Position numbers and translations under genes: made by a program
Assembly (NCBI GenBank): GCA_963779095.1
Contig: CAVZWU010000016.1
Span: 379,904-443,903, forward strand
From: Roseiarcus sp963779095
Lineage (GTDB): Bacteria > Pseudomonadota > Alphaproteobacteria > Rhizobiales > Beijerinckiaceae
DNA length: 64,000 bases
Reading direction: 5' to 3'
Notes under the pieces: generated by a model
Seen by the model: only the letters and a program-made list of their open reading frames with translations
What the model was told of the DNA's origin: nothing
Database searches by the model: none
Shown: positions 17,261-26,297 of the stretch, piece by piece
Numbering within the stretch: position 1 is the first letter of the stretch
Layout of the letters: each line of letters begins with the position of its first letter

Positions 17261-17534
17261 CGAGGTCTGATATTCGTCGTCGAGCGGAGCGTCCGTCGCG
17301 CCGAAAGTCACCGTCTGAGCCCGGATCTGCTTGATCCCGGCCCCCTAGCCGATCGACTGATAGGTCAATCCGTCGCCAGTCTCTTTTTTGTAGGCGTCAG
17401 CCCATTTGACGTAGATGGGACGCAAAGGTGGCGCCCGCGCCGGAAATCTCCGCAGCATGCGGGACGGTGGCTATCGCTCCGCAAACGGCGACCGCCGCGA
17501 CGCGGATGAATCGACGAATATAATTCGCATTGAT
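17261..17534 (-). pseudogene. pstS: pstS (phosphate-binding protein) N-terminal relic
   Basis: Translating the minus strand gives a signal-peptide-like segment (RRFIRVAAVAVCGAIA), then AAEISGAGATF. After a frame change comes PIYVKWADAYKKETGDGLTY, then QSIG, a TAG stop, and GIKQIRAQTVTFGATDAPL. This is the start of a periplasmic phosphate-binding protein PstS, with one frameshift, one nonsense codon and no standard start codon. The remaining two thirds of the gene are absent. No pstCAB genes are nearby. It is a dead fragment. Confidence 0.8.
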
Positions 17535-17684
17535 GCCTCTCGAGCGCGAGGCGCGCCACAGCCGTGGCTTCTAAGGGCGCCCGCTTAGGCTGTTACGACA
17601 GAGCGATGACAGTTTTGTAACGAGGCGTCGCGCCCGCCTGGGCGCGCGCGGATCGGTTTCAGGAACGATATAATGGCCGAGACG

Positions 17685-20546
17685 CTAAGCTTTATCTTTG
17701 GCCGGCTCAGCTCTCCGCGACGATTCCGTAGCGCGCGCACAAGTCCCGTTGCTCGGCTCGATCGTCCTGCGAGCCGGACGTGTCGCAAGCCAGATCGCGC
17801 AGGCGAGCGGGAGGCCGAGGCCATGCGCGATAAGGCAGGGGTTTGAGATGCTGCGGCTGATTTCGACGGCGCGGTCGACGGCGGCTAGCCCCCGCCGGAC
17901 GTCACCAGCCGCGGACAAAGCTTCGGCGTAGCCCGCGTTGAGATAAAAAAGCTCCAAAGGACCCACCCGGCCCTCCCGTTCGCCGTTCAGCCAAGCCTCC
18001 ACGTCCCGCACGGCTCGGGCGCCTTCGCCAGCCCTGGCGCGCGCGCTCGCCAGCGTCCCGAGGATATGGGGCAGGATCACGTCGTAGCCGTTCCGCTCGA
18101 TCAGTCCGACGGCGTATTCGAGACATGCGATTACCTCGGAATGACGTCCGAGCCTGATGATGTTTCGGCTCTTCGCGAGCAGCGCGAGGATCTCCGAATA
18201 AGGCTCTCCCTGCGACTTCGCGACATCGAGGGCCTGTTCGGCCAGCATCAGGCCCTCGTCATAGCCGCCCGCCTCAGTCAGAAAGAAACACAGATAGCTT
18301 CGAACCATCGAGCCCGGGATGCCGGCGGCGCCGAGCCTTGCCGTCGCCAGCTCGCCGCTCAGCAAGGCGCAAAGCTCGCGTAGCAGGGCGATCGCGGAGT
18401 GGAGCGCGCCAAGGCCGTACAGCGAGCCCGCAAGATTGAACTTGGCGGCGAAGGTGAGCGGCAAACTGTTGAGTTCGGTCGCGATCGCGAGCGCTTGCTG
18501 CGCCTGCTCCCTCTCCTCCGCGTAGCGCGCCTCGAACCAGCCGACCAAACCCATGTGGCAGAGGGCTGCGCAGACTTTGCCTTTTCTGTCCTGCTTTCGG
18601 GCAAACTCCAGCGCCCGAGGAAGATAGATTGCGAGACTCCTGAACTCGCCGATCTGGGCCAGCGAGCCGAAGGCCATCAGAACGAAGTCGACGAACTTCG
18701 CTTCGGCCGGCTCTCCGACCCGCTCGATGCAGGTCATGGCCCGTTTGAACGTCAGGTAAAGCGAGCCGCTTGCCGATGTACGGCGAGCATTCAACGCCGC
18801 GAGCCACAAATATTCCAGCGCCCTTTCGTCGTCGTGCGCGCCTTCAGCATGATAAGCAAGGCGTTCGTAATGCCTGCCGACATCGGCGGTCGAGAGGATC
18901 GCCTCCATCGCCGCGCGATGAATCTGCTGGCGTCGAGGGCCAGGCACCGTCTCGGCGCAGGCCTCGGCGACGATGGCGTGACGGAACCGAATCGAATTGG
19001 CGACCAGCGGATGAACGATGCTCAGACGCTCGAGCTCCGAGCGCCGGCGCAGCAGCGTCGCTTTCTCGATTCCGAGGGTCCGGGACGCCAGGTCGACATC
19101 CACCTCCTCCCCCAGGATGCTGAGCGCCTGGGCAAACGTCTTGGCTTTGCCCGACAAATGATTCAGCCGGGCGTAAATCACCGACTGGACAGAGTCCGGC
19201 AGGGCGTTCTTTTTGTCTGTGTCTCCAATCGCTTCGGAAAGCGCGATCTGCTCGAGGACAAACGGCACGCCGTCAGCACGGTCCAGCACTTTCTCGACCA
19301 TGCTTGGTCTCGGCATGGCGCCAGCCCATAGCTTGTGGGCGAGCTCGACCATGGCTTGGCGCGGCAACGGCCCGAGATTGAGCACGGTGTCCGCAAGCGT
19401 CCAGGCCGACGCAGCAGCTTCCGGCCGGCCGGTGATCAGCAGCGACCGGCGCGGACCCGCCCTGGTCTTTGCGATCAGGCGAAGACAAAGGACGCTCTCG
19501 GGATCGAGCAGCTGCAGATCGTCGATGACGACGAGCGCGGGCGCGTCTTTTTTCGACGCATCCAATGTCTCGATGAGGTCCCGCGCAACCGTGCGCGTGG
19601 AGGACGCGCCGTCCGAATGCGCGTCGCCGCGCCCTTCGAGCATGACGGTCGCGGCGAACGGCTTCATTTCGCCCGCCCCGGTCTCCGAGAAGGCCCGAAG
19701 GATCTCGTCGTCAGACGACGCGGGCTTGAGCGACAGGGTTTGCAGGATAAGCGCTCTGATCGCCGAAAACGGCGTCGTGCGTCTCTGGTTGTCGCCGCTG
19801 AAGGTGAGGACGCCCATCCCCTTCAGACGCGCATCGTCAATGGCGGTCGAGGCGAGCCGGGTCTTGCCGATGCCTGGCTCGCCGATCAGCGCGACCGCGC
19901 CGCGCCGTTCGATCAGCGTCTCCTTAAGGATGCGCCTTTCCAGCTCCCGCCCAACGAACGGAAACCGATAGTCGCGAAAAACGCTTTCCCAGGTTTCGGT
20001 CGCCGGGGGCGCGGCAAGTTCATAGGCCTTCAGCCGGACGCCTTGCAGGGCGGCGACGTTGTCGCACGGCGACAATTGCAGGGAAGACCGGCAAAGATTG
20101 ACAGTTCTCGAGCTTAGCAGGATCCGATCGGGACGGGCGCTTTTTTGCAGCGCCGCCGCGAGATGCACGGCGCCGCCGACCGTGTTGATCCCGGCCCGCA
20201 CGTCGCGCTTGGTCGAGCGCAAGCTCACAAGCCCGGTGTGCACACCCACCCGAAATTGCACGCACCGGCCTTCGATGTTGCATAGCTGGCTTGCGCGTGT
20301 CGCGGGGTCCTGAATTCGCCACGCCGCCTCGCAAGCCTTGTCGGCGTGATCTTCAAGCGAGTTCGGCCAGCCAAACACTGCAAGGCCCCCATCGCCCGCA
20401 TAGCTTACCAGGATCCCGCCGGACTTTTCGACCGCGCGTCTGACATGGTCGAAGATGCGATCGACAAGCTCGTGTGCCTGATCCGGATCGATATCGGCGA
20501 TAACGCCGGTCGGATCGACCGTGTCGACGGCGAGCACCGTCAACAT
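17685..20546 (-). CDS. Large regulator: class III cyclase domain + AAA ATPase + TPR-like region
   Basis: A roughly 953-residue multidomain protein resembling the adenylate cyclase/guanylate cyclase-ATPase fusions of proteobacteria. Residues 1-165 form a class III cyclase domain with metal aspartates in VLAVDTVDPTG and SYAGDGGLAVFGWP. Next is an AAA domain (FVGRELERRIL, Walker A ALIGEPGIGKTRLAS, Walker B ALVVIDDLQLLDPES). The last 500 residues are helical and TPR-like. ATG at 20546 (MLTVLAVD) is preferred: the frame extends to 20753 but that part overlaps the remnant of a duplicated copy. It likely senses a signal and couples it to nucleotide second-messenger output; whether the cyclase is active is unknown. 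No frame break is seen over 2.8 kb. Confidence 0.8.
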   Translation of the reverse strand: MLTVLAVDTVDPTGVIADIDPDQAHELVDRIFDHVRRAVEKSGGILVSYAGDGGLAVFGWPNSLEDHADKACEAAWRIQDPATRASQLCNIEGRCVQFRVGVHTGLVSLRSTKRDVRAGINTVGGAVHLAAALQKSARPDRILLSSRTVNLCRSSLQLSPCDNVAALQGVRLKAYELAAPPATETWESVFRDYRFPFVGRELERRILKETLIERRGAVALIGEPGIGKTRLASTAIDDARLKGMGVLTFSGDNQRRTTPFSAIRALILQTLSLKPASSDDEILRAFSETGAGEMKPFAATVMLEGRGDAHSDGASSTRTVARDLIETLDASKKDAPALVVIDDLQLLDPESVLCLRLIAKTRAGPRRSLLITGRPEAAASAWTLADTVLNLGPLPRQAMVELAHKLWAGAMPRPSMVEKVLDRADGVPFVLEQIALSEAIGDTDKKNALPDSVQSVIYARLNHLSGKAKTFAQALSILGEEVDVDLASRTLGIEKATLLRRRSELERLSIVHPLVANSIRFRHAIVAEACAETVPGPRRQQIHRAAMEAILSTADVGRHYERLAYHAEGAHDDERALEYLWLAALNARRTSASGSLYLTFKRAMTCIERVGEPAEAKFVDFVLMAFGSLAQIGEFRSLAIYLPRALEFARKQDRKGKVCAALCHMGLVGWFEARYAEEREQAQQALAIATELNSLPLTFAAKFNLAGSLYGLGALHSAIALLRELCALLSGELATARLGAAGIPGSMVRSYLCFFLTEAGGYDEGLMLAEQALDVAKSQGEPYSEILALLAKSRNIIRLGRHSEVIACLEYAVGLIERNGYDVILPHILGTLASARARAGEGARAVRDVEAWLNGEREGRVGPLELFYLNAGYAEALSAAGDVRRGLAAVDRAVEISRSISNPCLIAHGLGLPLACAIWLATRPARRTIEPSNGTCARATESSRRAEPAKDKA

Positions 20547-20576
20547 GCAACGTTCCGCGAAAACGGCTTGGTTTCC

Positions 20577-21309
20577 TGGAGGCGAACCGGGTCCTGCCGA
20601 CGCCAGGCTCGCGAATTGACGCGACCGCTCCGCGCCCTTCAATCCGCGGGTCCTTGGCGTCGCGCCGTTCCCGTCCGCAGTCGACGGCCGGAAACCGACC
20701 ATCGCGGAAAGCGCTGTCCGGGATCTCCGGCGCCGGAGGCGCAGCGAGTTCATAGGCCTTTAGCCGGACTTTTTGCAGCGCGGGGACGCTGTCGTGCGGC
20801 GTCAATTGCAGCGGAGACCCGCAGAGTTTCACGGTTCGTGAGCTCAACAGGATCCGATCGGGACGGGCGCTTTTTTGCAGCGCCGCCGCGAGATGCACGG
20901 CGCCGCCGACCGTGTTGATCCCCGCCCGCGCGTCGCGCTTAATCGAGCGCAGGCTGACAAGTCCGCTGTGAACGCCCACGCGAAACTGGATAGACCGGCC
21001 GTCGGCGCCGCGCAGCGGTTTTTCTCGGGCTGCGGGCTCCTGAATGCGCCATGCCGCCTCGCAGGCCCTGTCGGCATGGTCTTCAACCGCGTTCGGCCAG
21101 CCAAACACCGCGAGGCCGCCGTCGCCCGCATAGCTGACCAGCAGGCCGCCGGATTTTTCGACCGCGCGCTCAAGATGGTCGAAGATACGATCGAGAAGCT
21201 CGTGCGCCTGATCCGGGTCGACATGCGCGATGTGGCCGGTGGAATCAACCGTGTCGACGGCGAGCACCGTCAACATGGAGTGTTCCGCGAAACCAGCCGC
21301 GCTCTTCAT
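20577..21309 (-). pseudogene. Partial tandem duplicate of the cyclase/AAA regulator
   Basis: The 5' part of the downstream regulator gene is repeated: the cyclase domain (MLTVLAVDTVDSTG, SYAGDGGLAVFGWP), the linker, and the beginning of the AAA domain. The Walker A has decayed (REPGVGRTRFAS in place of GEPGIGKTRLAS). The copy stops there and runs directly into the upstream sequence of the intact gene. Long identical DNA stretches are shared by the two copies about 720 bp apart, for example around 20130-20190 and 20850-20910. A cyclase-only protein could still be made from this frame, but the AAA and TPR parts are missing. Confidence 0.8.
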
Positions 21310-21462
21310 CGCCCCCGCTCAGAAACTATCTCTGCGGCAGACCATTTCAATTTTACCAGAAGATGATGGTGGCGCGCCAGAGGAACGAAGTAATCTTCGG
21401 GCCGCGCCCGGGCTCTCGCCGCGGCGACCTTCGGCAAGTCGCGGCGCGGGGGGCCGGGCGAC

Positions 21463-21496
21463 AAAAAAAAAGCCTCCGGCCTTTTGGGCCGGCGGC
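21463..21496 (-). terminator. Rho-independent terminator following the tRNA-fMet fragment
   Basis: On the minus strand a 10-bp GC stem (GCCGCCGGCC paired with GGCCGGAGGC, one mismatch) and a short loop are followed by nine T residues. It lies 18 bases past the tRNA-fMet 3' fragment, as in an intact tRNA gene, and would insulate the cyclase genes from upstream transcription. Confidence 0.85.
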
Positions 21497-21513
21497 TCGA
21501 CAGGTAACGCCGA

Positions 21514-21557
21514 TTGCGGAGGCAAGATTTGAACCTGCGGCCCTCAGGTTATGAGTT
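21514..21557 (-). pseudogene. tRNA-fMet 3' half (integration scar)
   Basis: The minus strand reads CTCATAACCTGAGGGCCGCA then GGTTCAAATCTTGCCTCCGC and AA. This is the anticodon arm (CAT) through T-arm and acceptor strand of an initiator tRNA. The 5' half is absent and the acceptor strand is not followed by CCA (it reads TCG). Such 3' fragments are the typical att scars left when an island integrates into a tRNA gene. The intact tRNA-fMet gene is not in the window. Confidence 0.75.
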
Positions 21558-21672
21558 CATTTTGAGACAGTTTTAGCCACGTACACACTACCGTTGAGCG
21601 TGTCTGTGGCTACGAGATCTCATTGATTCGCCTTTTTACTTCGCCACGGCTGTTAGCTCTAGCCCAACGCCC

Positions 21673-21956
21673 TCACTCGTCGTTCGACGCGTTTAGGTCT
21701 TCCCAGTCGATGTACTCCAACTCCAGGCCCTTGCGCAGCCGGACCCCCACGCCGCCACCATTCTCGGGGAGGAACGCGACGCCGGCGGCCTCGAGCGCCG
21801 TCCGCATCCTGTTGACCACTTCGTCCGGAATGTGGTCGGGCGCCCGGTCTCGAACCGCTCGACGATCGACAGCGGCACGCCAGCGGCCTCGGCGAGCTTG
21901 GCCGGCGGCCAGCCAATGAGGGCGCGCGCGGCTCTGACCTGGGCGGCTTCTATCAT
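21673..21956 (-). pseudogene. XRE-type helix-turn-helix regulator, frameshifted
   Basis: The N-terminal part is a Cro/C1-type helix-turn-helix (RAARALIGWPPAKLAEAAGV, then PLSIVERFETG). After one frame change the rest of the protein is clear: DHIPDEVVNRMRTALEAAGV, AFLPENGGGVGVRLRKG and a C-terminus ending in NASNDE. The combined product would be about 94 residues, the usual size of these single-domain rhizobial regulators. The single frameshift could be real or a sequencing error. It is 9 bp upstream of the radical SAM gene's stop and on the same strand. Confidence 0.7.
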
Positions 21957-21965
21957 CGCCCAGGA

Positions 21966-23807
21966 TTATTGCGCCGGCGTCGCGGACATGGCGACGGCTG
22001 CGGCGCGCGCCGAGTCGCGAATGCTGTCCCCGAGCGCCTTGCGCACGAGCGCCGCTTCGCCGCCGCTCGTGGCGTGATAGAGCGACAGCTGCTCGAATTC
22101 GTCATCGCGCGGCGGCTCGATCGCGAGGTCGGTGTAAGTCGTCCGATCGGGCGCGGCCAGAACTTCGTTCAGAATCCGCCGTGTGTTGACGAAGAATCGC
22201 CAGTACTTCCAGGCCTTGCTCACGACTTCGTAGCCGTAGCGCGGATAGAAGACGAAGGGCGATTCCAATGGCAGGCCGCGCCGGCGGTCGCGCCGCGACT
22301 TGAGCCGAAACGCGCCGCCTTCCAGCGGATGGACGCCCTCGTGCTCGATCATGAGCTTGAACCACATGATGGTGCTCGCGATCTGCTTCGGCCGCCCATT
22401 CGGGATCTGCGCCGCCCGCCGCAAGATCGTGCGGATGTGCTCGGGCGTATAGTAAGCGTTCCACGCCGCCCGATATGCGTCTTCCCATTCGGCGTCCGAC
22501 ATTTTCGCGTGATGGGAAACGCGATGATCGAGGTCGTACTTGTTGATGTCGGGGTCCATCCAGACCCCCTTGGCAAGCGACCTCTTATGATCCTCTGAGC
22601 CCGGCAGCGGCGTGAGGAAGAAGAACTCGAGGACGTCGAGCGGCAATTCGCGCTTGATGATCTCGACGTCGCGCAAGATCAATTCCTTCGTGTCAGCGGG
22701 AAAGCCGAGGATGTAGCCGGCGAAGGTCAACGCGCCATGCGCGCGCCACTTCTGCAGCATCACGCGATATTCGGTGATCTTGTTCTGGCGCTTCTTGGCG
22801 GCGATCAGATTGTCCGGATTGATGTTTTCAAGCCCGATAAACACACGCTTGACGCCGGCCCGCGTCGCCTTCTCGATGAAATTGGGGATCTTGTGGCAGA
22901 GCGTGTCGACCTGAATGGTGAACCCGACGTGGATATTGTCCTTCTTGAGCTCGATCACCCGGTCGAGCAAGATTTCCCAGTCGGTGTTGCGGGCGAAATT
23001 ATCATCGGTGATAAAGAACCGATCGACGCCCTGGGCATAGTTGGCGCGGATGATCTGTTCGAGGTCGTCCGGGGAGCGAAAGCGGCTCTTGCGTCCCTGG
23101 ACGTTGATGATGGTGCAGAACGAACATTGATACGGACAGCCGCGGCCAAGATCGATGCTCGTATAGGTGCCGGAGGTGCGCTCGACATGCTTGCGCGGCA
23201 GAATCGGCGCGGGCTCGCCTTCGAGCGAAGGCAATTTGTCCATGAAATTGTAAAGCGGCTTCAACTCCCCCCGCCAGGCGTCGACAAGCACCTCATCCAG
23301 CCGATGCTCCTCCGCCTCGCCGGCGAATAAAGAAATCCCGAGCGCCTGCGCGTCGCGGATCTCACTAGGAAGCTCGGGGAGCATGGCGATGCAGCCCGAG
23401 ACGTGGAAGCCGCCGAGGCAGACGGGAAAGCCCGCGGCGCGGAACTCGCGTGCGATGTCGACGGCGCGCGGAAACTGATTCGATTGTACGCCGACGAGGC
23501 CAACCAGCGCCCGGCCGCCCTTGCGCCGCAGCGTGCGAATAATGCGGCCGGGCACAACGCGGCGGTTGGTTTCGTCATAGGTGTCAAGTTCGATCGCCAC
23601 GCCCGGTCCCAGAACCTCGCGTCGGCTGGCGTCATCGGCCAGGCTATTCATGCAGGCGAGCGTATTGGACGGCAGCGCGGAGCGAAACCATTGGATCGGA
23701 TAACCGTCGTCGTCGTAATGGGTCGGCTTGATGAGGACAAAGGTGAATAACAAATCCGCCGCGCGCAAATCCGGATTGGCGCCGATGGATCTCGACCACG
23801 CCCTCAT
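21966..23807 (-). CDS. B12-binding radical SAM protein
   Basis: The protein has about 613 residues: an N-terminal cobalamin-binding domain followed by a radical SAM domain whose 4Fe-4S cluster is held by the CxxxCxxC of GRGCPYQCSFC. A GFHVSG motif in the cobalamin domain and FIGLENINPDN in the barrel fit the class B (cobalamin-dependent) group, which includes methylases and ring-modifying enzymes. The C-terminal 150 residues are a family-specific extension. The true start may be about 15 residues downstream, because homologues open at the LIKPTHYDDDGYPIQWFRSA region. The substrate is unknown. Neighbouring genes are regulators and IS relics, which give no clue. Confidence 0.85.
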   Translation of the reverse strand: MRAWSRSIGANPDLRAADLLFTFVLIKPTHYDDDGYPIQWFRSALPSNTLACMNSLADDASRREVLGPGVAIELDTYDETNRRVVPGRIIRTLRRKGGRALVGLVGVQSNQFPRAVDIAREFRAAGFPVCLGGFHVSGCIAMLPELPSEIRDAQALGISLFAGEAEEHRLDEVLVDAWRGELKPLYNFMDKLPSLEGEPAPILPRKHVERTSGTYTSIDLGRGCPYQCSFCTIINVQGRKSRFRSPDDLEQIIRANYAQGVDRFFITDDNFARNTDWEILLDRVIELKKDNIHVGFTIQVDTLCHKIPNFIEKATRAGVKRVFIGLENINPDNLIAAKKRQNKITEYRVMLQKWRAHGALTFAGYILGFPADTKELILRDVEIIKRELPLDVLEFFFLTPLPGSEDHKRSLAKGVWMDPDINKYDLDHRVSHHAKMSDAEWEDAYRAAWNAYYTPEHIRTILRRAAQIPNGRPKQIASTIMWFKLMIEHEGVHPLEGGAFRLKSRRDRRRGLPLESPFVFYPRYGYEVVSKAWKYWRFFVNTRRILNEVLAAPDRTTYTDLAIEPPRDDEFEQLSLYHATSGGEAALVRKALGDSIRDSARAAAVAMSATPAQ

Positions 23808-23910
23808 TTATTGATTGCCCCCCAAAAGAATCCACCACCGCTAGCACGTGGCGCTTACTTGGGCAAATCGCCCGCGCCGGCCCGGGCGCCTCCGCCCGCG
23901 TCACCCCCGC

Positions 23911-24126
23911 GCGCGCCATTGGAGCGTCGAGAGCCTGCACCGGGTCCTTGATGTCATCTTCAAGGAAGATCGCTCCGCCTGCGGAGAGGCCATGGCGCTT
24001 GGCCCTGGTCCACCGACTTGCCTTTGAGGTGGTCCGAGCCGAAGCGACGACACGCCATCAAACCGCCCGAAAAACCGCAGCATGGAGCACAGACGCCCTC
24101 AAAGCCATCCTAAACCCACCTCGTTA
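23911..24126 (+). pseudogene. ISAs1-family transposase C-terminal relic
   Basis: The plus strand reads ARHWSVESLHRVLDVIFKED, the conserved HW-E-LHWVLDV-F-ED block that carries the catalytic Glu in ISAs1 transposases. After a frame change it continues to AWSTDALKAILNPPR and a stop. The N-terminal two thirds are absent. It is one of several IS remnants in this accessory zone. Confidence 0.65.
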
Positions 24127-24157
24127 ACCTAAACTCGTTGCCATGAAGCTAGATCGA

Positions 24158-24259
24158 CCTAGTGGTCAAAATCAAACGTAAAAGTCCGGGGCGCCTTCCG
24201 CAATTTCAAGGAGTTCTCCGGCTTGCAAGGGGTTCGAAGCGTTTGATTCTATCCACTAG
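24158..24259. mobile_element. 102-bp MITE, copy 1
   Basis: This is a non-coding element with 20-base imperfect terminal inverted repeats (CTAGTGG-N4-AATCAAACG at both ends, 17 of 20 matching). It is identical over 102 bases to the copy at 26023-26124. The CTAG termini, with TA as probable target duplication, resemble the ends of the IS630 element at 62117-63356, a possible source of transposase. Confidence 0.8.
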
Positions 24260-24294
24260 CTTGTCATCATTTGAACTTGTACTTTTGACCTGAT

Positions 24295-25815
24295 ATGGCG
24301 TCTCAAAGGATACATATGCCCACCAGGCCCCTCAAAAGAAATTTCGTCGTTAATCTTTTGTATCCCACGGTGCGGATCGCCGTCGCGTTCGTGACGATCC
24401 CGATCTATCTGCGCCATGTGGGCGAGGCGCGCTATGGGATCATATCGATCGTATGGGTCCTCCTCGGATTATTCGGCTTTCTTGATCTTGGGCTCTCGCG
24501 CGCGGTCACCAACGCATTGGCGAAGCTACGCAACGCCCCTCAGAAGCAGCGCGCGCGCGTGCTTTTGACAACGCTCGGTCTCAACCTGGGCATTGGCCTC
24601 ATCGGCGGCGTGGTCCTGTACATATCCGGGGGATTGTTGCTCCGGCATTTCATTTCAGTGCCGACTGCCCTGAGCGCCGAGGTCTCCGGGTCGCTGCCCT
24701 GGATCGCCTGTCTTCTGCCACTCACGCTTGTTTCGACCGCCGGCGCGGGCGCGCTGGAAAGCCGCGAACTCTTCCTGCTCGTGAATTTGATCCAGATTGT
24801 CGCGATGACGCTGGCTCAAGTCGCGCCGATGCTTGTGGCTGTGTTCGTCAGTCCCTCGCTCAGGGTCGTTATTCCCACCGCCGTCGCGGCGCAGGCGTTT
24901 GGCGCGATCACCGTGCTGGTTTTCGTCATCCGTCTGGAGGGGCCGTTCTCGCTTCGCGGCATGGATTGGGGCGAGGCGCGCAAATTGCTTGGCTATGGCG
25001 GGTGGATGTTCGCCACAAATGTGATCAATCCCGCGCTGGCCTCGGCTGATCAATTCATTATCGGATCAGTGATGGGCGTGGCCTCGGTCGCGCATTATGC
25101 CGTGCCGATGAACCTTGTCTTAAGGAGCGGAGCAATCCCGGCAGCGGTCGGGCGCACGTTCTTTCCGCGCATGTCGAGCCTCTCCGGCGGCGCCGCTTTC
25201 GCGCTCGGCGCGCGCGCGCTTTCCTCAATGGCGTACGGCTTTGCCGCCGTTTGCGCTCCCGCGATCGTCCTCTCGCCGATCTTCTTTCGGTATTGGATCA
25301 GCCCCGATTTCGCGAGGGTCTCGGCGCCCGTGGCGCAAATCCTTTTTCCGGGCATGTGGATGGCCGGGCTGTCCCTCGTCGGTTTCACGCTCCTGCAAAG
25401 CCAGGGTAGGGCGGACCTGACAGGGAAACTGAGTATGATCGAATTTCTGCCGTTTATGGGCCTTCTCTGGGCTTTGACCGTGACCTTCGGGATCGTCGGG
25501 GCGGCTGGCGCCTGGAGCTTACGCTGCACGGCGGACGCCTTGGCGATTTTCTGGGCCTCTGGAATGAGAAGGAAGGACCTTCTTCCGCTGCTGCCCCCGG
25601 CCGCGCTCTTGGTCGCCACCCTGGTTGTTGCCCGGTTTTTCCTTGGCTCCAACATTCTCGTGGACTTGCTCGGCGCAGGCTTCGCGGCTTCAGCGGCGAT
25701 CGCGCTGAGCCTCGTCTTCTCGGAGGATTGGCGTGCGTTCATGCGGTCGCTGGTGAACCGAGCGCGCCTTTTCGCCGCCAGTTTGACCACAAAGGCGTTC
25801 CGATCTGGCGGCTGA
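24295..25815 (+). CDS. Polysaccharide flippase (Wzx/MATE-like, MVF superfamily)
   Basis: This 506-residue integral membrane protein has about 12-14 hydrophobic segments and no large soluble domain. The N-terminal FVVNLLYPTVRIAVAFVTIP and LRHVGEARYGIISIVWVLLG patterns are typical of oligosaccharide-lipid flippases (RfbX/Wzx type), which move lipid-linked sugar units to the periplasmic face. A glycosyltransferase and a methyltransferase follow on the same strand, supporting a role in surface glycan synthesis. Copy 1 of the MITE ends 36 bp before the start codon, so its promoter may lie in or beyond the MITE. Start choice between MASQRIH and MPTRPLKR is open. Confidence 0.85.
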   Translation: MASQRIHMPTRPLKRNFVVNLLYPTVRIAVAFVTIPIYLRHVGEARYGIISIVWVLLGLFGFLDLGLSRAVTNALAKLRNAPQKQRARVLLTTLGLNLGIGLIGGVVLYISGGLLLRHFISVPTALSAEVSGSLPWIACLLPLTLVSTAGAGALESRELFLLVNLIQIVAMTLAQVAPMLVAVFVSPSLRVVIPTAVAAQAFGAITVLVFVIRLEGPFSLRGMDWGEARKLLGYGGWMFATNVINPALASADQFIIGSVMGVASVAHYAVPMNLVLRSGAIPAAVGRTFFPRMSSLSGGAAFALGARALSSMAYGFAAVCAPAIVLSPIFFRYWISPDFARVSAPVAQILFPGMWMAGLSLVGFTLLQSQGRADLTGKLSMIEFLPFMGLLWALTVTFGIVGAAGAWSLRCTADALAIFWASGMRRKDLLPLLPPAALLVATLVVARFFLGSNILVDLLGAGFAASAAIALSLVFSEDWRAFMRSLVNRARLFAASLTTKAFRSGG

Positions 25816-26022
25816 CAGGGAAACTGGCCCGATCAAACGGCGCCTGGGCGCACCGGCGCATGAACCATCCCTGCCGCCGCCCGTCTGCAAGGTGCCCCGC
25901 CGCAGCTAACTTGGCCTCGCGGCCAGGCGAGGCGCGAAAATTCAGGGTGAACCGGAAGGCGCCTGGAAGGCGCCTCCCATCGCTTGCCTTTCGTAGGTCG
26001 CATAGACATAATCCGGGCTCCC

Positions 26023-26124
26023 CCTAGTGGTCAAAATCAAACGTAAAAGTCCGGGGCGCCTTCCGCAATTTCAAGGAGTTCTCCGGCTTGCAAGGGGTTC
26101 GAAGCGTTTGATTCTATCCACTAG
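26023..26124. mobile_element. 102-bp MITE, copy 2
   Basis: A direct, base-identical copy of 24158-24259. The two copies bracket the flippase gene (24295-25815). Perfect identity implies recent movement, recent duplication or gene conversion. The 207 bp between the flippase stop and this copy hold no recognisable gene. Confidence 0.8.
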
Positions 26125-26297
26125 AAAGATCGGGCGGTCAGAAGTCTTGGTTAAAGAAAGGTTGAGCTCGATTATCCGACGCTTCGATGCAAAGTGTTTC
26201 AAAGGGCGACGCGTCGCCACGAGCCGCCCGGTAAAAATCTCTACCTACGCTTCGTGCGGGTTCTCCGATAGAAGGTAGGACGAGCCGGAGGTATTGG

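Noticed and set aside
17240..17509. Plus-strand 89-codon open frame at the pstS relic
   Set aside because: The minus strand carries recognisable PstS sequence; the plus frame has no features.
24158..26124. The repeated 102-bp element as part of a CRISPR array
   Set aside because: Only two copies 1.9 kb apart, with inverted ends and no regularly spaced units. No cas genes are present anywhere in the window.
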